A DNA stretch of 34,067 nucleotides from a virus. A program made the position numbers and the translations under genes. The DNA is taken from IMG/VR virus record IMGVR_UViG_3300034068_001472, positions 1 through 34,067 of that record, one strand, 5' to 3'. Of this stretch, positions 13,981 through 21,514 are shown one piece after another; within the stretch, counting starts at the first letter, position 1; every line of letters begins with the position of its first letter. The notes under the pieces were generated by a model that was not told the DNA's origin, made no database searches, and was given only the letters and a program-made list of their open reading frames with translations.

Positions 13981-14286
13981 ATTCTTCTACCCTCGGATTC
14001 CATTCATAGAGGGTTTATTATTGGATTTTGTATTACTTCTTTTTGTATAATCCGTTGTCTGTTAATAACTTTGTATTCAGAATATAACTAGCTGGTTATA
14101 TAACTGATTGGTTATATTTACAACTGGTTACAGCTTAATACTATGTGTGTTTCATATGATTTTAATGTGTATTAGTGTGCTTTTGAGTGTATTATTGTGT
14201 ATTTTTCGCGTGTTTATCCCGCCTTTTTTACATGATACCTGCGTTCTGCGTGTGTGTATGAGGGTGTTTGTGTGTGTATATGCGCG
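13981..14286. other. Non-coding T/G-rich region with GGTTATAT repeats
   Basis: No credible gene. Three imperfect repeats GCTGGTTATAT, GATTGGTTATAT and ACTGGTTACAG lie near 14090-14135, followed by about 150 nt that is strongly T/G-rich on the plus strand, with many TGTGT/GTGTG runs. Strand asymmetry and AT-richness would fit a replication origin or DNA-unwinding element, but nothing proves it. A short plus-strand ORF here is low-complexity and rejected. Confidence 0.4.
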
Positions 14287-14475
14287 TTACTGGGTGGGGG
14301 CTGGTGTGGTCAGACTTGCAATGTAATCCTGTAATTCGTTTTTGCATCGCTGAATCTCCTTCTTAATATCTTCAATGCGCTCTGTGTTGTCTGGATCATT
14401 CAGGATCAAATATCTTAGATTGCTTTCTGCATGGGAGATCTTGAACTCCAGCTTCTGTTTATATGCGTTGTTCAT
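14287..14475 (-). CDS. Small coiled-coil hypothetical protein
   Basis: A 62-aa protein from MNNAYKQKLEFKISHAESNL. The body (ERIEDIKKEIQRCKNELQDY) is a charged heptad-like helix. An AAAGG lies just before the ATG at 14475. The longer frame to 14586 has an atypical N-terminal extension and is less likely. Confidence 0.5.
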   Translation of the reverse strand: MNNAYKQKLEFKISHAESNLRYLILNDPDNTERIEDIKKEIQRCKNELQDYIASLTTPAPTQ

Positions 14476-14603
14476 ACCTTTATATATATGGAGGGTTGTA
14501 GTGCGACAGATGCGGCTATAGCCATTATACGATCTGTGATGAATGATCGAATCTATTGGATTTACTTTTTTGTCATGGAGAGACAAAAATAATAATTTAG
14601 CCT

Positions 14604-15113
14604 TTATTCATACTTCCATTTGGAGATTAAAGATCCATCCATTGCGTAGAGTTCGATACGAATCGTTTTAGCCGTTTGTAAATCGAATTTGCAGATTTGC
14701 ATTTTAGTTTCTTCATTCTCATCGTATGCGGGAATTTTAAACACTTCCGTTTCGTTTCCAATTCTACCTTGAACTTTCAGAGTTTGTGATTCCCTGCTTT
14801 TCTCCACATACACCGTAAAGGAATTTTTAACTTCAACTTTTATACGATCTTCATGAACAATCCACTTAGAAAGATATTCCTTATCAGCATCAAGTAGATC
14901 TTCAATGTTGACCCAATAGCCTTTCTTGGTATCTTTAAGAAGAAGGTGGCACTTCCACACATTCTTATCCAGATGCTTATCGATCACTCTTGCTGTGATG
15001 GTTTTAGTTGACTTGTTTGATTCCCATTCCCTGTAAACATCAGCGGTTGATGTCGTTACAATGCAGGTCATCAGCATTGTATAATGTATGGCGCGATTAA
15101 AGTAATGTAACAT
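14604..15113 (-). CDS. Exported protein with SHD1-like domain
   Basis: About 169 aa. A short hydrophobic N-terminus (MLMTCIVTTSTADV) looks like a signal peptide; the start may be at 15113 or at the internal ATG 15077. Then come YREWESNKSTKTITARVIDK and KGYWVNIEDLLDADKEYLSKW, the R-x-W...ITA...L..AD..YL.KW pattern of SHD1-like domains frequent in Planctomycetes and Verrucomicrobia secreted proteins. A phage copy is unusual and may have been acquired from such a host. The role, perhaps in the envelope or superinfection, is inferred. Confidence 0.6.
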   Translation of the reverse strand: MLHYFNRAIHYTMLMTCIVTTSTADVYREWESNKSTKTITARVIDKHLDKNVWKCHLLLKDTKKGYWVNIEDLLDADKEYLSKWIVHEDRIKVEVKNSFTVYVEKSRESQTLKVQGRIGNETEVFKIPAYDENEETKMQICKFDLQTAKTIRIELYAMDGSLISKWKYE

Positions 15114-15118
15114 ATGGT

Positions 15119-15607
15119 TTACCTGATGATGAAAATGTTGTTTGTGATTCGGATGCGAGATGTTGGGGTTTTACAGATGGGTCGTGAATTATACATATCC
15201 GATTTCCAATTGGAATTTCGTTTTGCTCTGGCAACTTCAAGCTTACGGCGATGCTCACGATCTTCTTTGTCTCTGATTCTTTCGAAATGTTCGCGCTCTC
15301 TCGCTCTTTCTTGTGCGGCAGCAGCCTCCTTGTAATGCGCATTCAGATAAGCACCATGCCATGCTACAGCATCGTTTCTGTTGTAGCTAAAGACTCTCTT
15401 CAATTCATTAGGTAGAGTGTCAATAGGCACACAACTCTTCACTCCAGCACTGTGATGAATACTCACCCATGATGGGGAAGTTTTCACAATCTTAACATTG
15501 TGGTAGGTCTTACCATTAAAGACGCATTCATTATATTCCACTTGCTGTGCATTTAATGAAGCGATGGAGAGTAGAGAGAGCAGGGATGTTAAAAGCAGTT
15601 TCTTCAT
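15119..15607 (-). CDS. Exported protein with signal peptide and charged helix
   Basis: The N-terminus MKKLLLTSLLSLLSIASLNA is a textbook signal peptide. Next, FNGKTYHNVKIVKTSPSWV and GVKSCVPIDTLPNELKRVF match a small beta domain common in Verrucomicrobia/Planctomycetes exported proteins. A very charged helix (EAAAAQERAREREHFERI) follows. It ends 5 nt before the 15113 start of the next gene, so the two exported proteins are co-transcribed. Confidence 0.7.
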   Translation of the reverse strand: MKKLLLTSLLSLLSIASLNAQQVEYNECVFNGKTYHNVKIVKTSPSWVSIHHSAGVKSCVPIDTLPNELKRVFSYNRNDAVAWHGAYLNAHYKEAAAAQERAREREHFERIRDKEDREHRRKLEVARAKRNSNWKSDMYNSRPICKTPTSRIRITNNIFIIR

Positions 15608-15633
15608 GTCAGCTTGTGTCTTTCTTGGTTCTT

Positions 15634-15654
15634 AGTCTACTCTAACGTTTTATT
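15634..15654 (-). promoter_or_regulatory. Box promoter of the exported-protein operon
   Basis: AATAAAACGTTA, GAG, TAGACT, then a leader of about 26 nt to the ATG at 15607. Confidence 0.7.
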
Positions 15655-15667
15655 ATACGGAATGCTA

Positions 15668-16282
15668 TTACGCTGTCACCAGCTTTGGATTCCTTGTGTT
15701 TGATGGAGACGGGATTGATGTGGGTTTGTCCTTCTTTCTTTTGTCTTTGCCATCAATGATTTCTTTCACTCTGGTTGCGAGAGTCATCATGTTGCCGTCT
15801 CTTATCAGAAACTGTTGGTAGTTCTCTCCATCATACGGCAACTCTAATGATCCAAGACTACGCTCGTCTTCTTCCACACTCTTGACACTTCCCGTTGCAG
15901 TGAACACAGAATCTGTATCGATAGGTTTCTTTTCAAGGTAGCTGTTCTTCAGATCTATACCCTTTGCATTTTTATTGAAGTCTTCAAAGTTGGGCATTCG
16001 ATCCCACTCGATGATTTTCGCATCAACAATGTAAGTCTTGGCTTTGTATGTTAATGGGAAGTAAACAGAGATCGCGTTGTTTGCGTCTTGTGGGCATCTG
16101 TAATCGTAATCGATATTATAGCTTCGCAAGCCCATTGTTTTAGACAGAGGATTGTGCAGGGAATCCTTGTTGATATCCTCTGAATCGAGGTCAAACACGA
16201 TTCTAAAGGCTCCCAAGATATTCTTTTTAAACGCTTCCAACGATTGAATGGACTCTAAAAACACTGCGAATGATTGATGCAT
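15668..16282 (-). CDS. Hypothetical protein, weak capsid-targeting-like N-terminus
   Basis: A 204-aa protein starting MHQSFAVFLESIQSLEAF, which has F5, F8 and an F-L-E site reminiscent of the late-gene leaders, and a TAAATA element 8 nt upstream. The body includes YNIDYDYRCPQDANNAISVY and a basic C-terminal tail (DGKDKRKKDKPTSIPSP). Family not recognised. Confidence 0.55.
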   Translation of the reverse strand: MHQSFAVFLESIQSLEAFKKNILGAFRIVFDLDSEDINKDSLHNPLSKTMGLRSYNIDYDYRCPQDANNAISVYFPLTYKAKTYIVDAKIIEWDRMPNFEDFNKNAKGIDLKNSYLEKKPIDTDSVFTATGSVKSVEEDERSLGSLELPYDGENYQQFLIRDGNMMTLATRVKEIIDGKDKRKKDKPTSIPSPSNTRNPKLVTA

Positions 16283-16290
16283 GATGCGTA

Positions 16291-16298
16291 TATTTATC
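16291..16298 (-). promoter_or_regulatory. Late-type GATAAATA element
   Basis: The minus strand reads GATAAATA, 8 nt before the ATG at 16282, one base from the T4 late consensus TATAAATA. Confidence 0.45.
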
Positions 16299-16305
16299 GA
16301 CAGAA

Positions 16306-16716
16306 TCAGTCTTTAATTGAGGGGATAACCTTTTTATACGGAATCTCCTTGTATTCCTTTAGATACTTTCTTGGAGTGACACTCTGCTTTTTATCTTTGG
16401 CGTCGATGCGAACATTTGTGCGGTATCGGTTCAGCACGATGTCGTGCTTCTGAAACAACTTGTAGGTCTTTTCATCTGTACCAAACCAAGCTCTTAACTT
16501 TTTGAGAGTGGGAAAGCCATACACATTATCTTGGTTTTCACAGTGCTTGCAGAGAACAAGATCATAGCAAGGATGAGCATGATAATCATCCGCAAATTGA
16601 TGTCCAAGATTGCGATGCATGATCTTATAGAAATCGCGCATTCCGTTTTTCGTTTTAACGCTTGCACGATAAGGTCCGATCTTGCTTTCCCGGTGTTCGA
16701 TTCTATACAGATACAT
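16306..16716 (-). CDS. Phage accessory protein, YRIEH/GPY type
   Basis: A 136-aa basic protein starting MYLYRIEHRESKIGPYRASV, then HQFADDYHAHPCYD, GFPTLKKLRAWFG, and a Lys-rich C-terminus. The YR.E....GPY opening recurs in phage hypothetical proteins. Function unknown. Confidence 0.65.
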   Translation of the reverse strand: MYLYRIEHRESKIGPYRASVKTKNGMRDFYKIMHRNLGHQFADDYHAHPCYDLVLCKHCENQDNVYGFPTLKKLRAWFGTDEKTYKLFQKHDIVLNRYRTNVRIDAKDKKQSVTPRKYLKEYKEIPYKKVIPSIKD

Positions 16717-16748
16717 TTCGTTATCCGACGCGGGTTCGATTGTTTTGT

Positions 16749-17198
16749 TTATCGAATCTCGAAGCTTTGCTTGACCTTGCTTGGATGCACAAAGGTATTC
16801 ATCACAAGCTCAGAGATTTGCTTATGACTAAGACCCTTCTCCTTGATCTTTTTGTCTTTAATAGGAGCGGAGCCAATACTAGTTGTTCCATCATTCAGTG
16901 CTGATGCTGCATCACGCTTAATCTCTCCATTAACCACAACAGTTAGGGATGGATTATCAGAATCCCAGCCAAAGAACTCAGCTACATCATTGTCAGGCAG
17001 ACCATCATAAACTCCATCAACCTCCACTCCGCAAGAAATAGCAACATCTTGTGCCACCGCTAGGCAACAACGACCACCCTTTTCACCATACATTTCTCCA
17101 CGGGCTTTGCGCTTATTCTTCAGGAGAGCTTCAGCCCAAAGACGGTTGCGATTTTTAACTTGTGCAGGAGTTGGATCGCGTAGATCTTTGTTCTTCAT
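16749..17198 (-). CDS. Phage accessory protein with RCCLAVAQD motif
   Basis: A 149-aa protein. NRNRLWAEALLKN is followed by GGRCCLAVAQDVAIS, DGLPDNDVAEFFGWD, a strand LTVVVNGEIKRDAASALNDG and GLSHKQISELVMNTF. The RCC-L-V and L-P..V..FFGW combination is common among phage proteins of unknown function. Near-leaderless box promoter (17 nt). Confidence 0.7.
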   Translation of the reverse strand: MKNKDLRDPTPAQVKNRNRLWAEALLKNKRKARGEMYGEKGGRCCLAVAQDVAISCGVEVDGVYDGLPDNDVAEFFGWDSDNPSLTVVVNGEIKRDAASALNDGTTSIGSAPIKDKKIKEKGLSHKQISELVMNTFVHPSKVKQSFEIR

Positions 17199-17205
17199 GT
17201 TGATT

Positions 17206-17226
17206 AGTATAGTCTAACGTTTTATT
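17206..17226 (-). promoter_or_regulatory. Box promoter, near-leaderless
   Basis: AATAAAACGTTA, GAC, TATACT, 7 nt, ATG at 17198. Confidence 0.75.
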
Positions 17227-17253
17227 GCTTCTTGTTCTGTGGCGTAGTTCTTA

Positions 17254-17772
17254 TTACTTGTCGAGGATCATCAGAACTTGCCGACCATCTGACTCAGTCT
17301 CAATCTTCCACTTGTAATCACAGTCGAGGGCAATGCCATTGCCTTCATTGGTGATACTGAAGTGGATACTGAAAGTAAGCGAAGGCACCGCTTCTGCAAG
17401 TGCAACTGAGAAGTTAGTAATAGCATTATCAAAGTCCTCACCATACGCCCAGTCTGGATTCTTACGAGTCTCACGAAGCAAGATGTTATTGGTAGGAGGA
17501 AGCTTAGCATCTTCAAGCTGCTTGCGAAGATCAGCCATACGCTGTTCAGTATCCTTCAACTCCTTCTCGATCTTATTAACCAGATCAGGCGAGATAGTGT
17601 TAGTAGGATTGGCACTCACCTTTTGCTTTACTTCGATGAAGTTAGTCTTAACATACCACGCGAGCCTCCCCACATCATTACGGATCTGATATTCATCTCG
17701 ATTTGATTCTTCAACCTCATAGATGTCGTTATTATTCAGGTTGTAACTAGCTCCAGTGTATCGTACTTTCAT
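17254..17772 (-). CDS. Hypothetical protein with central coiled coil
   Basis: A 172-aa protein. An N-terminal small beta domain (MKVRYTGASYNLNNNDIYEV, RLAWYVKTNFIEV) resembles SH3-like phage domains; residues ~60-85 (VNKIEKELKDTEQRMADLRK) form a coiled coil; the C-terminus has a strand-rich part (LTFSIHFSITNEGNGIAL). Driven by the extended -10 promoter at 17815. Confidence 0.6.
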   Translation of the reverse strand: MKVRYTGASYNLNNNDIYEVEESNRDEYQIRNDVGRLAWYVKTNFIEVKQKVSANPTNTISPDLVNKIEKELKDTEQRMADLRKQLEDAKLPPTNNILLRETRKNPDWAYGEDFDNAITNFSVALAEAVPSLTFSIHFSITNEGNGIALDCDYKWKIETESDGRQVLMILDK

Positions 17773-17814
17773 ATTATTTGTTTGTTTGTGTGTGATTGTT
17801 TCTTTCGACTCCTA

Positions 17815-17830
17815 ATTGTATCAGAGTTCC
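17815..17830 (-). promoter_or_regulatory. GGAACTCTGATACAAT extended -10 promoter
   Basis: The minus strand reads GGAAC, TCTGA, TACAAT. TGA before the hexamer is the extended -10 signature. It overlaps the end of the 17821 gene. Related copies at 25943, 29767 and 32051. Confidence 0.6.
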
Positions 17831-17985
17831 GTTGCATCATTCTGGGCAATTGCTTTATCAGCACCTCTTGCAAGAATAATCAGTTCTTCCTTTGCAATTT
17901 TAATCGACATGAATGATGCGTTTGGGTTCTGTAGAACATCAATATACACCATCACTGCTTCTTCCCAAGTAAAATTAGAGTTCAT
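17821..17985 (-). CDS. 54-aa helical hypothetical protein
   Basis: Starts MNSNFTWEEAVMVYIDVLQN and contains IKIAKEELIILARGADKAIA, two amphipathic helices. The ATG is 7 nt after the stop of the 17993 gene, so it is translated from the same mRNA. The longer ORF extending to 18309 in this frame overlaps that gene and is rejected. Confidence 0.55.
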   Translation of the reverse strand: MNSNFTWEEAVMVYIDVLQNPNASFMSIKIAKEELIILARGADKAIAQNDATEL

Positions 17986-17992
17986 ATTATGT

Positions 17993-18517
17993 TTATGCGT
18001 AAGGATTGTAATCAGCGGGCAGCGGAAACTCTCCACCATTGTCAACGATGTATTGCATGATGCCTTTGAGATCATATGAGCTGAACGCTTCTGCATACAT
18101 CTGAGTAGCATATTCATCATAGTGCCAGCAATATGCATCACCTTCAAAGGCAGCTTCGATATTATCAAGCATTTCACGACCGAAGATAGTAACCAACTCA
18201 GGCACGGTATTGGCCATTGAATTAGTAACTTCATTAACACGCTCAAGACCATCCCGCTCAACATTGTTAAAGTTACCAACCCAAGAGCAGAACAATGCAC
18301 CCTTAGCACATGCCTGACATGGTTTAGTGTTGATACTCTCTTGCACAGATAGAGAGAGATCAGAATAACTCACAACACTATCTCGATTGATAAAGAAGTT
18401 ACCATGATTAGGCACGATCTTCTGAGCGTTGAGACGAGCGATGACATCCTTACAGATGGCAGCACGCTGTTCATTAGGAGCGAGAGCATCAAAGTCAGTT
18501 TTGTTCAGTAGGTTCAT
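17993..18517 (-). CDS. Hypothetical phage protein with CQACAKGALF motif
   Basis: A 174-aa protein. PNEQRAAICKDVIARLNAQK is followed by PCQACAKGALFCSWVGNFN, a Cys-rich element like those in the CAVGRC proteins at 9132 and 23061, and an acidic C-terminal helical part (YDEYATQMYAEAFSSYDLKG). Probably the same broad superfamily of phage Cys-motif proteins. Function unknown. Confidence 0.65.
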   Translation of the reverse strand: MNLLNKTDFDALAPNEQRAAICKDVIARLNAQKIVPNHGNFFINRDSVVSYSDLSLSVQESINTKPCQACAKGALFCSWVGNFNNVERDGLERVNEVTNSMANTVPELVTIFGREMLDNIEAAFEGDAYCWHYDEYATQMYAEAFSSYDLKGIMQYIVDNGGEFPLPADYNPYA

Positions 18518-18541
18518 ATGGTTTGTTGTAGGTTCGAGCTT

Positions 18542-18562
18542 AGTGTAGTCTAACGTTTTATT
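18542..18562 (-). promoter_or_regulatory. Box promoter
   Basis: AATAAAACGTTA, GAC, TACACT, then a leader of about 24 nt without a Shine-Dalgarno to the ATG at 18517. Confidence 0.7.
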
Positions 18563-18579
18563 GATTTTATCGGTGTTCT

Positions 18580-18765
18580 TTACTTTGTATCCTTGAGCGT
18601 GTTTTTGATAGTACCTTCCCGATCCATTTCAAGCAAGCCAAGATCCAGCGCGGCATCAAGAATCCGTTCCCTTGATTTATAAGAGGACTCCATATAGTAA
18701 TCCTCTAGAATGTTGAGAACCGCAATTGTAAATGAATAGGCGTTTTTATGAATAGGAGGTTGCAT
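18580..18765 (-). CDS. Small helical hypothetical protein
   Basis: A 61-aa protein starting MQPPIHKNAYSFTIAVLNIL, then YKSRERILDAALDLGLLEMD, resembling a short winged-helix or helix-turn-helix fragment. It lies 7 nt after the 18773 gene. Confidence 0.5.
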   Translation of the reverse strand: MQPPIHKNAYSFTIAVLNILEDYYMESSYKSRERILDAALDLGLLEMDREGTIKNTLKDTK

Positions 18766-18772
18766 AATTATC

Positions 18773-19012
18773 TTATGGTGTGTTGGTTGAATGAATCAAG
18801 ATGCCGTTTCGCAGGGCGAGTGGGTCGCGCTCTTTGTCAGTGTCCACGATCCCAAGACCACGGCAAAGCATCCACGGGAAGGGGTCGATTTCGGATCGGT
18901 AGAGCGTCCCAGCGTAGCTTCCATCCTGCTTTGTGAGGCGGTAGAAGCGACCATCTCCGACAGCCAGCAATGCGTGCTTGGCGATCACCTCTGCGATTTC
19001 TTGGCGGGTCAT
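18773..19012 (-). CDS. Small hypothetical protein
   Basis: A 79-aa protein starting MTRQEIAEVIAKHALLAVGD, then GRFYRLTKQDGSYAGTLYRS. A helix followed by strands. Leaderless box promoter at 16 nt. Family unknown. Confidence 0.65.
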   Translation of the reverse strand: MTRQEIAEVIAKHALLAVGDGRFYRLTKQDGSYAGTLYRSEIDPFPWMLCRGLGIVDTDKERDPLALRNGILIHSTNTP

Positions 19013-19018
19013 GTGCTT

Positions 19019-19039
19019 AGTGTAGTTTAACGTTTTATT
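19019..19039 (-). promoter_or_regulatory. Box promoter, leaderless arrangement
   Basis: AATAAAACGTTA, AAC, TACACT, 6 nt, ATG at 19012. Confidence 0.75.
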
Positions 19040-19086
19040 ACTAGAATGATCTGCCAGAATATTTCATCCAGAGACTTAGATCAAGA

Positions 19087-19968
19087 TTAATCGAGAGCTT
19101 TGAAAATATGAGCAATTACATCCACAGTCCATCCATTACCAAGACACTTCTTAGCCTTTGGAGAACTGATAACAGAGGTATAACCATCTGGAACAGTTTG
19201 CAATCTTTCGCATTCAGTTCTGGTTAGATTTCTGTATCTGTTATTGAATCTCACCCACATGTTTCCATTGTTAGGATTTGTCCTGAGCGTGTTGGATTTG
19301 AGTCCTTTAATTTCTGACTTGTTATATGGATCACAAAAATCAGGAAGATCATCGGGAGCATACTTTTCCCATCCTTCTGGAAGATCAAACTTTACATTCA
19401 GAGAACTCTCATCATATTCATCACCCGGTGGCAACTCCAAGATATCGGATAGAACGATGTTATTATCCGCTGGTTGTGTGATGTTGGGAATGTTTGTCCA
19501 ATAGTATCTGACGCGGTTTTGTGCAGAAACAGAGGATGAGTTAATCATGATTGGCTCAACTCCAAGATACTTGGAAATGACATCCAGATATTCTTTCTTC
19601 ATGCGGACATTTTCCAACAAGAATTTAACATCAGGATTCACCAACCTAACTTCATTAAGAATCCTGACATACTCAAAGAATAACTTACTACGGGGATCTT
19701 CAAAGTTAAGTTGTTTACCTGCAAAGCTGAATCCCTGACAAGGGGAGCCTCCAATTAGAAGATGGATCTCAGGTAGATCTTCAGCTTTTACATCAGTAAC
19801 ATCTCCCAACTGAACTGTATTAGGATAGTTGTGCTGTGTAATCATGATAGCGTGCCTGTCAACTTCACTTGCGAAGTAAGTATCCACACTGATACCTGCT
19901 CGTTCAAGAGCAATCTGCCCGCAACCGATTCCATCAAACAGACTTAATACATTGATTCTCTTAGACAT
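19087..19968 (-). CDS. C5 DNA cytosine methyltransferase
   Basis: A 293-aa protein. Motif I is LSLFDGIGCGQIALERAG (residues ~8-25). The catalytic motif IV GSPCQGFSFAG contains the Pro-Cys nucleophile (~75). Motif VI is LLENVR, motif VIII SAQNRVRYYWTNIP, and motifs IX-X (RTECERLQTVPDGY and CLGNGWTVDVIAHI) are near the C-terminus. It transfers methyl from SAM to cytosine C5. No restriction partner is seen, so it is an orphan phage methylase, probably protecting the genome from host restriction. It is followed by another unit after about 65 nt containing the 19028 box. The recognition sequence cannot be told. Confidence 0.93.
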   Translation of the reverse strand: MSKRINVLSLFDGIGCGQIALERAGISVDTYFASEVDRHAIMITQHNYPNTVQLGDVTDVKAEDLPEIHLLIGGSPCQGFSFAGKQLNFEDPRSKLFFEYVRILNEVRLVNPDVKFLLENVRMKKEYLDVISKYLGVEPIMINSSSVSAQNRVRYYWTNIPNITQPADNNIVLSDILELPPGDEYDESSLNVKFDLPEGWEKYAPDDLPDFCDPYNKSEIKGLKSNTLRTNPNNGNMWVRFNNRYRNLTRTECERLQTVPDGYTSVISSPKAKKCLGNGWTVDVIAHIFKALD

Positions 19969-19977
19969 ACTTTCTAA

Positions 19978-20190
19978 TTAGTCTTGATTGTAAAACCTTT
20001 TAGCGTTGCTCCGCTTCCTGAATGCTTGGTATCCCCCACCGACCCGCACAAAGAACTTATATCCCTGATAGCTTTTAGGATTATCAAGTTCTGTGATTCC
20101 ATTATAGGTGGACTTGTCAATGTCTTGGAGTTGCCAATCGTTGATAAAGTGTCCAGCGTCTGTTGGATCGGTGGGGTAGTCTCGCATCAT
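19978..20190 (-). CDS. Small hypothetical protein
   Basis: A 70-aa protein starting MMRDYPTDPTDAGHFINDWQ, with SYQGYKFFVRVGGGYQAFRK, a strand pair, and a basic end. It lies 9 nt upstream of the methyltransferase, so the two share a transcript. Start fixed by the box at 16 nt. Confidence 0.6.
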   Translation of the reverse strand: MMRDYPTDPTDAGHFINDWQLQDIDKSTYNGITELDNPKSYQGYKFFVRVGGGYQAFRKRSNAKRFYNQD

Positions 20191-20196
20191 GCCATC

Positions 20197-20217
20197 ATTC
20201 TACTCTAACGTTTTATT
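20197..20217 (-). promoter_or_regulatory. Box promoter, leaderless arrangement
   Basis: AATAAAACGTTA, GAG, TAGAAT, 6 nt, ATG at 20190. Confidence 0.75.
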
Positions 20218-20503
20218 CTTGCCCTTCTTCGAAGCTTTGGATATGTCGAATGTCTTCAGAGATGTCATCGAAGATCTCATGGTAATCGTAGATCACCAGC
20301 GCATGTTCTTCATCAATGGAGATCTTGATTGTGTATAGTTGATCCTCGATATCAAACGAGATATCCACACTTTCATTACTAAGAATCTTCTCAAGAAGAG
20401 TCTCAATAGTTCCTGTAAACTCTTCATTATCAACGAGTTTGATTTTAAGATCATACTCATCAACCTTTGTTAGAAAGAGGGCGGCTGCTTCTTTTGTGTT
20501 CAT
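20213..20503 (-). CDS. Acidic hypothetical protein
   Basis: A 96-aa protein starting MNTKEAAALFLTKVDEYDLK, with alternating strands (IKLVDNEEFTGTIETLLEKI, DQLYTIKISIDEEHALVIYD) and an acidic tail. Its last codons read into the next promoter box. Co-transcribed with the membrane peptides upstream. Confidence 0.6.
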   Translation of the reverse strand: MNTKEAAALFLTKVDEYDLKIKLVDNEEFTGTIETLLEKILSNESVDISFDIEDQLYTIKISIDEEHALVIYDYHEIFDDISEDIRHIQSFEEGQE

Positions 20504-20506
20504 ATA

Positions 20507-20593
20507 TTAAATTGTGTCAATCACGAATACGATGATTGCAATGATTGCAATTACAGCGCATACAATGGTGTGTGCTTTCAGTTGTGTTCCCAT
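20507..20593 (-). CDS. 28-aa single-pass membrane peptide
   Basis: Starts MGTQLKAHTIVCAVIAIIAI: a hydrophobic helix with a short polar N-terminus, ending VFVIDTI. Fits tightly (3 nt) before the 20213 gene. Confidence 0.45.
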   Translation of the reverse strand: MGTQLKAHTIVCAVIAIIAIIVFVIDTI

Positions 20594-20605
20594 GTTGTTT
20601 GTTGT

Positions 20606-20746
20606 TTATAGTTCGGAGATCGCTTTCAGTCCCCACAGCATCATAGCACCTCCAAGGAAAGATTCAACCCTTTCTTTGTGATACATAGAGTAAACCCAGC
20701 CGATCACATACAGTACGAAGGTGGTGTAAATGTATTCTTCTTTCAT
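20606..20746 (-). CDS. 46-aa membrane protein
   Basis: Starts MKEEYIYTTFVLYVIGWVYS and has a second apolar stretch FLGGAMMLWGLKAI. Its ATG overlaps the stop of the 20743 gene (ATGA), supporting coupled translation. Function unknown. Confidence 0.5.
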   Translation of the reverse strand: MKEEYIYTTFVLYVIGWVYSMYHKERVESFLGGAMMLWGLKAISEL

Positions 20747-21237
20747 GGTTCGTCTTCCTCTTCGTCTTCATCAAGGCCGAAGATTTCAACTTCTTCTTCC
20801 TCTTCACTTGCTTCATAATTAAAGACATCACTTGCAAATAGAAGAAGATCTGAGCCTTCATGTTCTTCATCAAGTTCAACATCGCCGTTTTTCATAGCGA
20901 CTTCACCACCAAACATCATACCTCCTTCAAAGTAATCAAGCTTGAAAGACATGGTGGGAAACTTCTCACTGAGCTTCAGAATAACAGCAGCAGGAGGACT
21001 CCATGCAGTATTGAAGAATTCAGTATCGTCTTCAGCGAAGGTGACATTATCATCTTCGTTCAAGTCCGACTTGGTTCCCCAGTTATCAACACACCAATCC
21101 CGCCACTTATCACCGTCTTCAGGACTTTTAAATGGACATTCGATGATCTTGTCGAATGAAAGCCCATCTGCAACAAACTCCTTAAACTCTGGAGTAGGAT
21201 CAGTGATCGTCAGTTTATTTTGAACCCAATTTGCCAT
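20743..21237 (-). CDS. Api92-like/DUF1281-type protein
   Basis: A 164-aa protein. MANWVQNKLTITDPTPEFKE, LSFDKIIECPF, WCVDNWGTKSD, FFNTAWSPPAAVI and LDYFEGGMMFGGE match the ferredoxin-like Api92-type phage/plasmid domain (N-x-L-x-I ... F-x-x-I-I-P-x-P ... WGTK ... TAWSPP). A long Glu/Asp-rich tail follows. The function of the family is unknown to me. Confidence 0.75.
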   Translation of the reverse strand: MANWVQNKLTITDPTPEFKEFVADGLSFDKIIECPFKSPEDGDKWRDWCVDNWGTKSDLNEDDNVTFAEDDTEFFNTAWSPPAAVILKLSEKFPTMSFKLDYFEGGMMFGGEVAMKNGDVELDEEHEGSDLLLFASDVFNYEASEEEEEVEIFGLDEDEEEDEP

Positions 21238-21254
21238 ATTATTATTTGTTTGTG

Positions 21255-21485
21255 TTATCGGTTGTTGTAGTATACTTCAAGAGGATGGTTTTTAGAAGAT
21301 GCAAACGATGGACGCTTGCGATGCCATCCCCTGATTTGCTCTCCTTGATAGTTATAGAAGTGACCAAGGTTTCCATCACTGCTTTCGTGAATGGTGTTCA
21401 TCATACGACAAGCATCATTGATTCGCTTGTTGTATTGATCCTTGAACTTCCAACGGTAATATGCTTTCCAGAACAGCGTCTTCAT
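21255..21485 (-). CDS. Small basic hypothetical protein
   Basis: A 76-aa protein starting MKTLFWKAYYRWKFKDQYNK, with NLGHFYNYQGEQIRGWHRKR. Rich in aromatics and basic residues. The start at 21485 is exactly 16 nt from the box; the longer frame reads through the promoter. Confidence 0.6.
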   Translation of the reverse strand: MKTLFWKAYYRWKFKDQYNKRINDACRMMNTIHESSDGNLGHFYNYQGEQIRGWHRKRPSFASSKNHPLEVYYNNR

Positions 21486-21491
21486 GTGTGT

Positions 21492-21512
21492 AGTGTAGTC
21501 TAACGTTTTATC
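21492..21512 (-). promoter_or_regulatory. Box promoter, leaderless arrangement
   Basis: GATAAAACGTTA (one mismatch), GAC, TACACT, 6 nt, ATG at 21485. Confidence 0.75.
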
Positions 21513-21514
21513 CT

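Noticed and set aside
14108-14326. Plus-strand ORF rich in Val, Cys, Leu
   Set aside because: Low-complexity T/G-rich DNA, no start signal, opposite to all neighbours.
17986-18309. Upstream part of a 162-aa minus ORF ending at 17821
   Set aside because: It overlaps the better-supported 17993-18517 gene; only its last 54 codons form a plausible gene.
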